Counted from the stretch's first letter, positions 52,423-62,673 are shown. The stretch: 64,000 nt of DNA from Lachnospiraceae bacterium (GCA_028721415.1 JAQYIU010000099.1:61393-125392); one strand, 5' to 3'. A program made the numbers and translations. Notes: generated by a model from the sequence alone, not told the origin.

Positions 52423-53457
52423 TTACATCAAAAAAATATTTCTGATATCATTTGCCATGATAAAAATCATAAATGCCATCAATACGACCAAACCAGCAAA
52501 ATGAACCATTCCTTCTTTGTCTGGTGATATCTTTTTTCTTCGAATCATTTCTATAATGATAAATACAAGCCTTCCGCCATCTAAGGCCGGAATCGGCAAA
52601 AGATTCATCACTCCCAGATTCGCACTGAGTAAAATTGCAAAATTCAAGAGACTGAGCGCTGCTGTTTTTATTCCATAGGCGATGGAATTCTCATACGTAT
52701 CTCCAATCATATTTACAATTCCCACCGGTCCGGACATATCATTCAGCGATGCCTTGCCGCTGAACAGATATTTCAGACTTAAAAAAGTGGATTTTATCTG
52801 ATAACGTACTTCAAGAATACTATATTTTATTGTGGAAAATATTCCCGGTGACGAAATCGAATCTACTCTGACACCAAATTCATAATATCCATCCTCTGCT
52901 TTGTGTCTTTCAACAGCGACGGTATCTGTCTTCCCATTTCTTTTGTAAGTTACCTCAACTTCAGGGTCATCATTATTCATATAATTATACAAGCTGATTT
53001 CTCTGAAATTATAAATGCGGGAACCATCCAGTCTGAGAATCTGGTCTCCTTTTTGAAGTCCTGCCTCATAAGCACCACTTTGTGGCTCCACATCTCCTAT
53101 TACAGCCGGATCTGCCCCACCGATTCCAATGACAAACAAAGCCATAAAAAAAGCCAGTATAAAATTAAACAATGGGCCGGCAAAAATGACAGCAAACCGG
53201 GCCAGGGCAGACTTACTTCCAAAAGCTCTCGGATCATCATTATCCCCGTCTTCTCCCAACATCATACAACATCCACCAAAGGGCAAACATTTTACAGAAT
53301 ACTTCGTTTCTCCTCTTTGAATTCCAAAAAGGGTCGGTCCGATTCCAATAGCAAACTCCTCCACACAAATACCATTTTTTTTGGCGAGAAGAAAATGACC
53401 TAATTCATGAAATATAACAATCACACTGAACAGAACAATTGCCAGAATTATCTTCAA
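52423..53457 (-). CDS. rseP: RIP metalloprotease (site-2 protease RseP)
   Basis: HELGHFLLAKKNGI, PDZ domain, NLLPIPALDGGRLVFIIIE. Confidence 0.95.
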   Translation of the reverse strand: MKIILAIVLFSVIVIFHELGHFLLAKKNGICVEEFAIGIGPTLFGIQRGETKYSVKCLPFGGCCMMLGEDGDNDDPRAFGSKSALARFAVIFAGPLFNFILAFFMALFVIGIGGADPAVIGDVEPQSGAYEAGLQKGDQILRLDGSRIYNFREISLYNYMNNDDPEVEVTYKRNGKTDTVAVERHKAEDGYYEFGVRVDSISSPGIFSTIKYSILEVRYQIKSTFLSLKYLFSGKASLNDMSGPVGIVNMIGDTYENSIAYGIKTAALSLLNFAILLSANLGVMNLLPIPALDGGRLVFIIIEMIRRKKISPDKEGMVHFAGLVVLMAFMIFIMANDIRNIFLM

Positions 53458-53476
53458 TATGTCTCATCCTTCCTAG

Positions 53477-54610
53477 TTAAATTATAGAATATACCCACTG
53501 TTCTGTTTCCAGAATCTCTTCCAGAGATGGATTCGCAATCACCTGATGCGCATCCATACATTTTTCAATCAACCGGATAATATCCAGATATCCAATTTCT
53601 TTTCTTAAAAATTTTGCCACTGCTCTCTCATTGGCAGCATTAAATACAGTTGGCATGGAACCACCTGTCTTACCGGCTTCCAGAGCAAGAGCAAGACCAC
53701 GGAACACTTTATAATCCGGTTTTTCAAATGTAATACTTTTTAAAGTTCCAAAATCCAGTCTGTCTCCTGCCAGACTTCGACGTTGTGGATAAAACAATGC
53801 ATATTCAATAGGCACCTTCATATCCGGTGTGCCAAGTTGAGCCAGAATCGCTCCATCTACGAACTGTACCATAGAGTGAATGATACTCTGCGGCTGAACA
53901 ACTACCTGTATTCTGGAATAATCCACATCAAACAGCCACCGGGCCTCCATCACTTCCAGCCCCTTATTCACCATCGTCGATGAATCAATGGTGATCTTCT
54001 GTCCCATCGCCCAGTTCGGATGCTTCAGAGCATCTTCAAGCGTAACTTTGCCGAGTTCTTCCAGTGTTCTTCCACGGAACGGTCCTCCGGATGCCGTCAG
54101 CAAAATCGAGTCAACATCCTGCTGTCTCGCACTGTGAAGACACTGGAAAATCGCAGAATGTTCGCTGTCTACCGGCAAAATCGAGACCCCATATTCCTTT
54201 GCCATCGGAATGATCAGGTGACCTGCTGTCACCAACGTTTCTTTATTGGCAAGAGCAATATCTTTGCCTTTTTTAATGGCTTCCATCGTCGGAAGAATTC
54301 CCATCATTCCTACCACAGCAGTCACTACGACATCTGATTCTTCCATTCCGGCAACGGAAACCAATCCTTCCATACCATGAAGAACTTCAACACCGGTTCC
54401 TTCCAACTCTTTTTTCAATTCCAGTGCCATAGCTTCATCAGACAAGCTAACCAGCGATGGATGAAACTCTTTAATCTGTTCCAACAGAAGTTCTTTATTT
54501 CGTCCGGCTGCCAGAGCAACCACGGATAACTCATCCGCATGTTCTCTCACAACCTCAAGTGTCTGTGTTCCAATAGATCCTGTCGATCCCAATATTGCTA
54601 TTTTTTTCAT
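53477..54610 (-). CDS. dxr: 1-deoxy-D-xylulose-5-phosphate reductoisomerase
   Basis: 377 aa; KKIAILGSTGSIGTQTLEVVREH, LLTASGGPFRG, HPNWAMGQKITIDSSTMVNKGLEVMEA. Confidence 0.97.
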   Translation of the reverse strand: MKKIAILGSTGSIGTQTLEVVREHADELSVVALAAGRNKELLLEQIKEFHPSLVSLSDEAMALELKKELEGTGVEVLHGMEGLVSVAGMEESDVVVTAVVGMMGILPTMEAIKKGKDIALANKETLVTAGHLIIPMAKEYGVSILPVDSEHSAIFQCLHSARQQDVDSILLTASGGPFRGRTLEELGKVTLEDALKHPNWAMGQKITIDSSTMVNKGLEVMEARWLFDVDYSRIQVVVQPQSIIHSMVQFVDGAILAQLGTPDMKVPIEYALFYPQRRSLAGDRLDFGTLKSITFEKPDYKVFRGLALALEAGKTGGSMPTVFNAANERAVAKFLRKEIGYLDIIRLIEKCMDAHQVIANPSLEEILETEQWVYSII

Positions 54611-55416
54611 TTTAATCCCACCACCAGTACTAATAAATAATAAATAATCGGAGCGGTAAAAATAATACTGTCAAAACGATCCAGAATTCCACCATGTCCC
54701 GGTATCAGATTACTATAATCCTTAATATCATAATTTCTCTTAATTGCCGAGGCCCCAAGATCACCAATAATGCTGATCAGTCCTCCAACAGCACAGATTA
54801 CTGCAAAAGCCACTGGAAGATTGAATGACACCGTAATGAAATTTCTTGCGATCATACCATAAATAAACCCAAGAAGCCCTGCACCAATCACCCCACCGAA
54901 AGCTCCTTCTAAGGTCTTCTTCGGACTAAGAATCGGAGACATCTTATGTTTTCCGAATAATCTTCCTGCACAATAAGCCAGTGTATCATTTCCCCAGGCA
55001 CTCAAGAATACGAGTACAATCATGCAAGCTCCATTCTCCAGAATCCGGATTCTGTAAATACAAGACAACATAAATGCTACATAAAAAAGTGAGAAAAATG
55101 CAATTGCCACACTGGAAATCTCATATTTCGGAAAAGTAAATACGTAAACGGTAAAAAGCATCACCAGAACCAGCAGCGCTAATGGAACTACATACTGATC
55201 CAGGCTTAAAAGTAATAAAATGTAATAGAGGATTGCTCCGGAATAGGCAATAACCGCCAATGCAGACTTCTCTTTATGAATCACTTTTAACAGCTCATAC
55301 ATTCCAATCAATGAAATACCTGCAGTCACAAAAAAAGTAAGCATTCCACCATAATATAATGTAATCACTGCAATAATAACTAAAATAATTCCACTGATTA
55401 ACCTTTGTTTAAACAT
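54607..55416 (-). CDS. cdsA: Phosphatidate cytidylyltransferase
   Basis: 269 aa multi-TM; KHKMSPILSPKKTLEGAFGG, SAIKRNYDIKDYSNLIPGHGGILDRFDSIIF. Confidence 0.96.
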   Translation of the reverse strand: MFKQRLISGIILVIIAVITLYYGGMLTFFVTAGISLIGMYELLKVIHKEKSALAVIAYSGAILYYILLLLSLDQYVVPLALLVLVMLFTVYVFTFPKYEISSVAIAFFSLFYVAFMLSCIYRIRILENGACMIVLVFLSAWGNDTLAYCAGRLFGKHKMSPILSPKKTLEGAFGGVIGAGLLGFIYGMIARNFITVSFNLPVAFAVICAVGGLISIIGDLGASAIKRNYDIKDYSNLIPGHGGILDRFDSIIFTAPIIYYLLVLVVGLK

Positions 55417-55428
55417 ATGCGATCCCTT

Positions 55429-56154
55429 CTAAATTCCTCCAAATCTTCTTTCTCTTGTATTATAATACTCAATTGCCCTTATTAATTCCTTTTTATTAAA
55501 ATCAGGCCATAAAACATCTGTAAAATAAAATTCTGTATAAGCCAGCTGCCAGAGAAGCCAATTCGACAGCCTCTGTTCTCCACTGGTACGAATCATCAAA
55601 TCCGGATCCGGCAATTCTTTTGTATCGAGATAAGAATTGAATAAATTCTCTGTAATATCCTGCACCTCGATAACATCATTTTTACAATCTTCTGCCAGAT
55701 GACGGATACCTCTCACAATCTCATCTCTGCTCCCATAATTCAATGCTATGGTAAAATTAAGCCCTGTATTGACAGAAGATACTTCTTCCAGCTTTTCAAT
55801 GGAACTGCGAATATCTTCATCGAGTTTTGACCGCTCTCCAATCACCCGCACGCGCATATTGTTTTTCGAAGTTCGCTCAATACAATCTATCAGATATTTA
55901 CGCAAAAGATTCATAAGCCCTTTGACTTCTTTTTCCGGTCGATTCCAGTTTTCTGTTGAAAAGGCATATACTGTAAGATATTTAATTCCCAGATCCCATG
56001 CATCCTCACAAATCTGTTCCACTACTTTAGCTCCCTGAGAATGTCCGACATTTCTCGGCATCAGATGTTTCTTTGCCCAACGGCCATTGCCATCCAGAAT
56101 AATCGCAACATGCTCCGGAATCTGACATACTTTACCATTTATTTCTCTTTCCAC
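55429..56154 (-). CDS. uppS: Isoprenyl transferase (undecaprenyl diphosphate synthase)
   Basis: 241 aa; HVAIILDGNGRWAKKHLMPRNVGHSQGAKVVEQI, DLMIRTSGEQRLSNWLLWQLAYTEFYF. Confidence 0.97.
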   Translation of the reverse strand: MEREINGKVCQIPEHVAIILDGNGRWAKKHLMPRNVGHSQGAKVVEQICEDAWDLGIKYLTVYAFSTENWNRPEKEVKGLMNLLRKYLIDCIERTSKNNMRVRVIGERSKLDEDIRSSIEKLEEVSSVNTGLNFTIALNYGSRDEIVRGIRHLAEDCKNDVIEVQDITENLFNSYLDTKELPDPDLMIRTSGEQRLSNWLLWQLAYTEFYFTDVLWPDFNKKELIRAIEYYNTRERRFGGI

Positions 56155-56190
56155 AAATATTCCTCCATTGGTATTCTATTATTATATTTA

Positions 56191-56236
56191 ACCCAACAAA
56201 AAATACAGGCAGCCAGTCATACCGGCTGCCTGGTTG
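56191..56236 (-). terminator. Rho-independent terminator downstream of frr
   Basis: Minus strand CAGGCAGCC ggtatgact GGCTGCCTG tattttttgtt. Confidence 0.85.
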
Positions 56237-56256
56237 ATTAAAATCGAAACTCGTAA

Positions 56257-56802
56257 TTAAACTGTAAGAATCTCCTGTGATTTTTTCTCCATAGCATCAT
56301 CAACAATCTTGATATATTTGTCTGTTTCTTTCTGCACTTTACTCTGCTGTGTCTTCAGTTCATCTTCTGTAATCTCGCTGTTCTTATTAGCCTTTTTCAG
56401 AGCATCATTGGCATCACGGCGAATGTTACGAATCGCAACCTTGGCAGCTTCTGCTTTTTTCTTCACATCCTTAACCAGATCCTTTCTGTGCTCTTCTGTC
56501 AGTTCAGGGAATACAAGACGAATCACCTTACCATCATTACTAGGATGAATTCCAATATCAGACTGCTGAATCTCTTTCTCAATCGTCTTTAACAGACTTG
56601 TCTCCCAAGGCTGGATACAGAGAATACGTGGCTCTGGTACAGTAATATTACCAACCTGCTGTAATGGTGTAGGGGTACCATAATAATCAATCTTAATCTT
56701 GTCAAGTACATGTGGATTCGCTCTGCCGGCACGAATGGAATTATACTCTCTTTCCAAACTGTCAACAGATTTCTGCATCTTTTCTGTATACTTCTTAATC
56801 AT
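56257..56802 (-). CDS. frr: Ribosome recycling factor
   Basis: 181 aa; YNSIRAGRANPHVLDKIKIDYYGTPTPLQQVGNITVPEPR. Confidence 0.97.
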   Translation of the reverse strand: MIKKYTEKMQKSVDSLEREYNSIRAGRANPHVLDKIKIDYYGTPTPLQQVGNITVPEPRILCIQPWETSLLKTIEKEIQQSDIGIHPSNDGKVIRLVFPELTEEHRKDLVKDVKKKAEAAKVAIRNIRRDANDALKKANKNSEITEDELKTQQSKVQKETDKYIKIVDDAMEKKSQEILTV

Positions 56803-56887
56803 AATATGTCCTCCTGAAAACTCTCTGATTCTACTTACAATTTACAATAATTGCACTGATTTGTCAATAATTAACTGTTTAAACAAA

Positions 56888-57601
56888 CTATACTGTCACA
56901 TATGTTCCATTAAACTTGCCGCCCATGGTATTGGAAATACTGTTCTCTTCATTCAATCCAAAAATTACCAATGGCATCTTGTTCTCCAGACACATAATCG
57001 TAGCAGTAAGATCAATGACTCCCAGTTTCTTTGCCAGAACTTCATCCAGCGAAATCTCGTCATATTTCACTGCATCCGGATTTACCTTTGGATCACTGTC
57101 ATAAACTCCGTCAATGGCCTTGGCAAGAAGAATCGCATCCGCCTCAATCTCAATGGCCCGAAGTGCTGTTGCCGTATCTGTAGAAAAATAAGGATGTCCG
57201 GTTCCACCGGCAAAGAAAGTAACAACTCCATCTTCCAACTGCTTTACAGCATCATCTTTGGAAAACAACTCCGTAAACGCTCCACATTGAAATGGAGTAT
57301 AAACCTTCGTCTTCATCCCAACATGACGAAACATATCAGACACATAAATGCAATTCATAACAGTAGCGAGCATCCCGATCTGATCCGCTTTCGTTCTCTC
57401 CATATTTTCACTGGTTCTACCTCTCCAGAAATTGCCGCCGCCGATCACAATGGCAACCTGCACACCGGAATCAACCACCTCTTTTACCTGTCTTGCCACA
57501 TCTAAAACTGTCGCTTCATCAAAGCCTGTCTTTTTATCTCCGGCAAGAGCTTCTCCGCTCAATTTTAATAAAACACGCTTTAAATCTTTCAAATCTGTCA
57601 T
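56888..57601 (-). CDS. pyrH: UMP kinase
   Basis: RVLLKLSGEALAGDKKTGFD, IVIGGGNFWRGRTSENMERTKADQIGMLATVMN; start trimmed to MTDLKDL. Confidence 0.97.
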   Translation of the reverse strand: MTDLKDLKRVLLKLSGEALAGDKKTGFDEATVLDVARQVKEVVDSGVQVAIVIGGGNFWRGRTSENMERTKADQIGMLATVMNCIYVSDMFRHVGMKTKVYTPFQCGAFTELFSKDDAVKQLEDGVVTFFAGGTGHPYFSTDTATALRAIEIEADAILLAKAIDGVYDSDPKVNPDAVKYDEISLDEVLAKKLGVIDLTATIMCLENKMPLVIFGLNEENSISNTMGGKFNGTYVTV

Positions 57602-57683
57602 GAAAACCTCCAAATTTTATCCTGTCAGTACAAAATTATACTTAGATTAATTATATCTGATTCCATAATTATTGTAAAGAAGA

Positions 57684-58784
57684 TTACTTGATTTTTGCTG
57701 TTTCAAGAATCATTTTTACTACCATATCATCCAGTACTACTCTGTTTACATACGCATCGGAATAGAAACTTGTATAGGAACTGTAATCTTCTGACTGGAA
57801 ATACTCTTTCTTTGCTTCTTCTGTCACGGAAAGTCCTTTTTCTCCTGCAATGACATCAGCAAGCAAAAATACTTTAACCGTATTTTCACAACTGTCATGA
57901 TAACTTTCTCTCAAAGCGGCCTCATCCTCATATCCATATACGGAAAGATATTCTTCCAGAGAATATCCCTGAGCAGAGAGATTTGATGCCAGTGCATTCA
58001 CCAGAATATCCACACGGTCTTCAATCAGAGTATCCGGAATCTCCTGGAACTCTGATTTATCTACAAGATAATTCCAGACTGCATCTGTCTCTTTATTATC
58101 TTTTAAGGCTTTTTTAATCTGCTTTTTCATATCTTTGACAGAAGTATAACCATACGTATCCTGCAAATTCTCTTTTACAAAATCATCTGTCAATTTCTGG
58201 TCTTCTGTCTCACTGATATAATGAATCGTCGTCTTAAATACCGCATCCTTTCCGGCCAGATCTTCCGAAGTATAATCGTCCGGGAAAGTAACATTTACCT
58301 CTACAGTCTCTCCCGGTGTATGACCAATCAACTGATCTTCGAACCCATCAATAAAAGTATCGGAGCCAATCGTCAGGTCGTATCCCTGTCCATCGGAATT
58401 ACCACCTTCAAACTCTTCACCATTTACCGTACCAACATAGTCAATATTTACAACATCCCCGTCTTTTACCTCGCGATCTGTAACCTGCTTTGTGGTCTTA
58501 TAATTCTCCATAAAACTGTCAATCTGTTCCTGCACTTCATCATCACTGACAGAAACATCTGCACTGGCAAGCTCCACAGCAGAATAATCGCATACCTTAA
58601 CATAATCAGCGGCATCGATATCCGCCAGAGTACCATCTGCATTTAAACCTTGCCCATAGTCAACAGTAATCGTCTCTGTTTTACTTTCTGTTGTCACCTC
58701 ATCTGCTTTCTGACTGGTGGAACAGCCTGTTAAAACACCTGTTGCCAGAACCAGTGCCAGTCCCATTGTAATAAACTTCTTCAT
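57684..58784 (-). CDS. Lipoprotein FKBP-type peptidyl-prolyl isomerase with trigger-factor-like architecture
   Basis: Lipobox VLTGCSTSQ; FKBP core VKDGDVVNIDYVGTVNGEEFEGG...LTIGSDTFIDGFEDQLIGHTPGETVEVNVTFPDDY; TF-C-like helical tail. Confidence 0.85.
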   Translation of the reverse strand: MKKFITMGLALVLATGVLTGCSTSQKADEVTTESKTETITVDYGQGLNADGTLADIDAADYVKVCDYSAVELASADVSVSDDEVQEQIDSFMENYKTTKQVTDREVKDGDVVNIDYVGTVNGEEFEGGNSDGQGYDLTIGSDTFIDGFEDQLIGHTPGETVEVNVTFPDDYTSEDLAGKDAVFKTTIHYISETEDQKLTDDFVKENLQDTYGYTSVKDMKKQIKKALKDNKETDAVWNYLVDKSEFQEIPDTLIEDRVDILVNALASNLSAQGYSLEEYLSVYGYEDEAALRESYHDSCENTVKVFLLADVIAGEKGLSVTEEAKKEYFQSEDYSSYTSFYSDAYVNRVVLDDMVVKMILETAKIK

Positions 58785-58846
58785 ATTATTTTCCTTTCCT
58801 GATCGAACTATTTTATAATTATATCAAAATACATGCGCTTACTTGA

Positions 58847-59536
58847 CTATAATTTTGATATAATCTCTCTTTCCAGTGGTTCTGCGATAACCGCACCGCG
58901 AACAATGGCATTTCTGGCATAAAAAAGTGCTTCTTCCAGAGATGGATCCACACCTTTTCCATCCATGTACATCATGGCCAGACTATAATATGCCATTCTG
59001 TGCTCCGCCAATTCTACCGCATTCATAAAACAGGCAGCTGCTTCTTTAAATTCACCGGAATGATAGTATTTCGTACCCATCTGGTACATTTTTTTCGCTT
59101 TTGGCATAGATTCTTCCAATTCTTTTTCTCGTTCAAGCTGATAAGCTCTGGCAATCTTCCGAACTTTGATAATAGACTTCTCATACTTGGTATTGACTTC
59201 ATAAGAACCATCCTCTTTCTGTAAGAGCAGAGTCTGCGTTGTAAGTCCGTCAAGCAAAAGCTTCATAACATCCTGAACTTCTTTCAGGGGAACCGTCGTA
59301 TTAATAATTCTTTCTGTCTTCTCCAGATCAACCAGATGATTTTCTTTCAGCGGAAGTTGTCCAACAAAAAAAACAGAATGCTTCATCACATTCTTCTTCT
59401 CCTCCGCATCTGAAGCGTTCTGAACCATCTCATACATTTTATTAATATTCTCTTTAGTGAGTGTCTTGCCATCCATCATGGCACTGATTTTTGACTGTTC
59501 CACGTTTTTTTCCTCCCTGACGTATCCTTCTACCAA
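58847..59536 (-). CDS. Sel1/TPR repeat-containing protein
   Basis: C-terminal HRMAYYSLAMMYMDGKGVDPSLEEALFYARNA Sel1-like repeat. Confidence 0.65.
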   Translation of the reverse strand: MVEGYVREEKNVEQSKISAMMDGKTLTKENINKMYEMVQNASDAEEKKNVMKHSVFFVGQLPLKENHLVDLEKTERIINTTVPLKEVQDVMKLLLDGLTTQTLLLQKEDGSYEVNTKYEKSIIKVRKIARAYQLEREKELEESMPKAKKMYQMGTKYYHSGEFKEAAACFMNAVELAEHRMAYYSLAMMYMDGKGVDPSLEEALFYARNAIVRGAVIAEPLEREIISKL

Positions 59537-59569
59537 AAAACTGGTAAATACATGGAAATTATATTCCTT

Positions 59570-60229
59570 TTACAAACACTTGTCAATTATATGGGGATGA
59601 ACATACTCAACAGAAATCTCCTGATCCATTCCACAAACAACGACAATATAATCTTCCAGCTTCTTCTCAATAAAATGGACAGATTTTTCTTCCATTTTAT
59701 CAAAAATCCGTATGCTATCACTGACATGAAAAGAAATCTCTTTCAAATCTCTTGTAAGACCCTCCCCTGTCATCTTCAGATAACTTTCTTTCAGAGCCCA
59801 TATTTTCGTAAATAATTCATCTTTTTCCGACTCCTTTGCTGTCCGGATATCTCTCTGTTCTTCCTCTGAAAAATAACGGTTCACAATGCGGTCATGGACC
59901 GGTTTTATTTTCTGAATATCACATCCAACCTCTTCTTTTCCGGTAACGCAGATGACATACTTCCCGGAATGAGAAAGATTAAAACAAAGATCCTGATGAT
60001 ACGGTTTCCCATGGATACCCACAGAAAAAGAATCCCCCAAAAAGGGAATCCCTTCTCTGTAAAATACATATCGAAGCAAAAGACCCGCCCCGGCTCCTGC
60101 CTGTCTGTCCCCCAGACCCGGATAACGCATGATTCGATTCCAACGTTCTCTCATCATCTTTCCTTCCCAGTCAGGGCGATTACATGGATCTTCCATAGTA
60201 TCCACATCCAAAATATATAAATGCATCAT
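59570..60229 (-). CDS. 4'-phosphopantetheinyl transferase superfamily protein (Sfp-type)
   Basis: 219 aa; YHQDLCFNLSHSGKYVICVTGKEEVGCDIQKI; FTKIWALKESYLKMTGEGL. Confidence 0.88.
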   Translation of the reverse strand: MMHLYILDVDTMEDPCNRPDWEGKMMRERWNRIMRYPGLGDRQAGAGAGLLLRYVFYREGIPFLGDSFSVGIHGKPYHQDLCFNLSHSGKYVICVTGKEEVGCDIQKIKPVHDRIVNRYFSEEEQRDIRTAKESEKDELFTKIWALKESYLKMTGEGLTRDLKEISFHVSDSIRIFDKMEEKSVHFIEKKLEDYIVVVCGMDQEISVEYVHPHIIDKCL

Positions 60230-60243
60230 TTTTCCATAACAGA

Positions 60244-60555
60244 TCAGAACTTTGTGACAAGATCTTTGATCTGTTCTTTGCCCTGAAAACCTACGGATTG
60301 ATTTACCAGCTTGCCACCTTTCATTACCACCAGCATCGGGATATTCATAACTCCAAAACGGGAAGTCAGCTCCGGCTCCTCATCCACATTTACTTTACAA
60401 AATTTGACTTCAGGCATTTCCTCTGCCACTTCTTCCAGAAATGGAGCGAGCATCTGGCATGGACCACACCAGGTTGCCCAGAAATCAATCAATACCGTCT
60501 GCTCGGACTGAATGACTTCCTTCTCAAAATTATCCCATGTTATTTTTGTTGTTGC
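60244..60555 (-). CDS. trxA: Thioredoxin
   Basis: VLIDFWATWCGPCQMLAPFLEEVAEE; start trimmed to MATTKITW. Confidence 0.95.
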   Translation of the reverse strand, partial: ATTKITWDNFEKEVIQSEQTVLIDFWATWCGPCQMLAPFLEEVAEEMPEVKFCKVNVDEEPELTSRFGVMNIPMLVVMKGGKLVNQSVGFQGKEQIKDLVTKF

Positions 60556-60650
60556 CATATCTAAAATCCTTTCTTTTCTAAACAAACTATGTTTTATTAT
60601 ACAACATTTTATGGGATTTGTCCCCTTTTAATTGCAGAGAAATAAGAGAT

Positions 60651-61253
60651 CTATCTCTGATTTTTATTTTCTTTCAAAAATTTCACAATTTCTGTCGCTT
60701 TTGGCGTGCATCCCGGAACACTCTTTTCAAAACATCTGGTACAATTTCCAACACCAAGGATACCTGACTGACCTTTATATCCCTGACCGATGGCAATCGA
60801 ATGTTGAGAAATCCCGCTGAGATAACCTTCTTCTTTTAAACGATCCAAGGCATAAATCAGAGAACCGTAACACGCTGAGCAAGCATCTTTTGGAGCAACA
60901 TAGGCACTGAGTTTTTTTACTTTTCCTCTCGGACTTACCAGAATATCGACACTTCCATCCGGACTCAGGTCATGAATTGTTGCCTTTTCTGTGCGATCGC
61001 CTATCCATGAGCCTTCCAGTACTACCAGATTGTGAAAATCGTTCTCCTGCAAATACGTTATCACGCCATCCACAATTTCGGGATGAGTCACTGCACCGCC
61101 CTCCGCAGTATCAGCAATGACAAGATTCGGTTTTATTCCGATATATTTATTTTTATCCCCAATATCTTTTGCAATATCGGCTTCTTGTAAAATTTTTATT
61201 GTCATCTGTTAATAGTTCTGACCCTGAATTTGGTAAATATCATTTTTATTCAT
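60651..61253 (-). pseudogene. DUF362 domain protein, inactivated by in-frame TAA and an apparent internal deletion
   Basis: RBS aaaggag + ATG at 61251-61253 gives MNKNDIYQIQGQNY*QMTIKILQEADIAKDIGDKNKYIGIKPNLV...; TAA at 61209-61211; GSWIGDRTEKA runs straight into C-terminal-type sequence LSAYVAPKDACSACYGSLIYALDRL. Confidence 0.75.
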
Positions 61254-61381
61254 TCTTTTTCTCCTTTCATCACAAAAAGCCATGACTTTCATCATGGCTA
61301 TCATATCATGGCAGTTATAACACAGCAATAATGGAAATCAATCATTACTGTGTTATATTATATATCATTAACAGAAGAGGA

Positions 61382-61867
61382 TTATCTGACAAAACATGGC
61401 TTCTTATTGTCAAATTTCCATCCTGGAATAAGGTACTGCATACCTATGGAATCATCGCGGGCACCCAGATTTTTTTCCAGATACAGCTTATTTGCTTTCA
61501 TAACCTGCTCACGGTCAACTTCGATTCCCAGGCCGCCTTTTTTCGGAAGATCGATGCACCCATCTACAATCTGCATTGGTTCTTTTGTGAGACGTTCTCT
61601 TCCTTCCTGCCAGATCCAATGAGTGTCAATTCCATTCATTTTGCCAAGAATCGCCGCTGCACACTGGACTACCATAGCAAGAGAAATGTCAAAATGGTTA
61701 TTGGAATGGCACCCCCACATCATACCGAAATCATTACACATCTGGCCAACCCGAACAGAACCATTCATCGTCCAGAAATGAGGATCTGCCAGAGGAATAT
61801 CTACGCTCTTTAACGCAAGGCAATGATACATTTGTCTCCAATCGGTATTGATCATATTTGTGGCTGT
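61382..61867 (-). pseudogene. Glucarate dehydratase (enolase superfamily) C-terminal fragment, 5'-truncated
   Basis: [45 protein letters not shown]...[11 protein letters not shown]...[18 protein letters not shown]...[20 protein letters not shown]. Confidence 0.88.
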
Positions 61868-61869
61868 TG

Positions 61870-62311
61870 CATACTTGTCTCACGTTTAAATTCTGCCATA
61901 ATCTCTCTTCCGAAAAATCTTTCTGTTCCTAATACAAAAACTCTTGACAATGAGAGGTTTCCAACAATACACCTGACAGATTTACAATCTGAATCCTTTG
62001 TTTTGATTTACAAAGAATCCACTTTACGAAAACCAATTGACAAATTATTCGAGCGTGCCGGATTTAAACCAAACATTCTTTTTGAAACAAGAAGCCACAA
62101 AGCTATATTATCCATGGTCAAAGCCGGTGAATGCTGTGGATTTATCCCATATTATTATATAAAAAACCAAATTCCCCGCGGAGTAAAGGTTTATTCACTC
62201 TCGGAACCCCTTTCATGGGATATTACCGCTTCCTACAAAAAGAAGTCTTACCTTAGCAAGGCATCCCGAGCTTTCATATCCCTTGCAAAGGAATATTATA
62301 ACCAAATGTAA
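61870..62311 (+). pseudogene. LysR-family regulator effector-domain fragment (N-terminal HTH missing)
   Basis: NSAIISLPKNLSVPNTKTLDNE..SFVLIYKESTLRKPIDKLFERAGFKPNILFETRSHKAILSMVKAGECCGFIPYYYI; no HTH region in frame upstream. Confidence 0.75.
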
Positions 62312-62568
62312 ATTTTCTTATTTACAATACCCCGTCTCCCGATCAGATATAGAAAAAGGACCCAACTCTTCGTTGAATCCTTCTCTGAGTGGACCCACAG
62401 TCCATCATCATTCACAGCCATAATGTCGCACTGTAATAACTGCTGCCACTCCAGAAGACTGTTCCCCGTTTTTTCGTACAGCTCTGCAGCTTCCTGCCCT
62501 AGTGTCTTTTCGTAAGGAATTACAACAGACTGCGTAGGGGTTTGGCGCCCATATCTTATTTCTGCCAT
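62296..62568 (-). pseudogene. Phage terminase large subunit N-terminal fragment, truncated around codon 62
   Basis: MAEIRYGRQTPTQSVVIPYEKTLGQEAAELYEKTGNSLLEWQQLLQCDIMAVNDDGLWVHSE resembles TerL N-termini; then unrelated frame and stop before the ATPase motifs; RBS gggagggg. Confidence 0.7.
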
Positions 62569-62673
62569 CTTCCCCTCCCTGCTATTGCTCTGTGTTTTCC
62601 ATGGATGATATCACCCCATCATCCAAAGGGAGATATATGGGATCACCGCCTTTCTTAAAATGGGTATAAAAAA

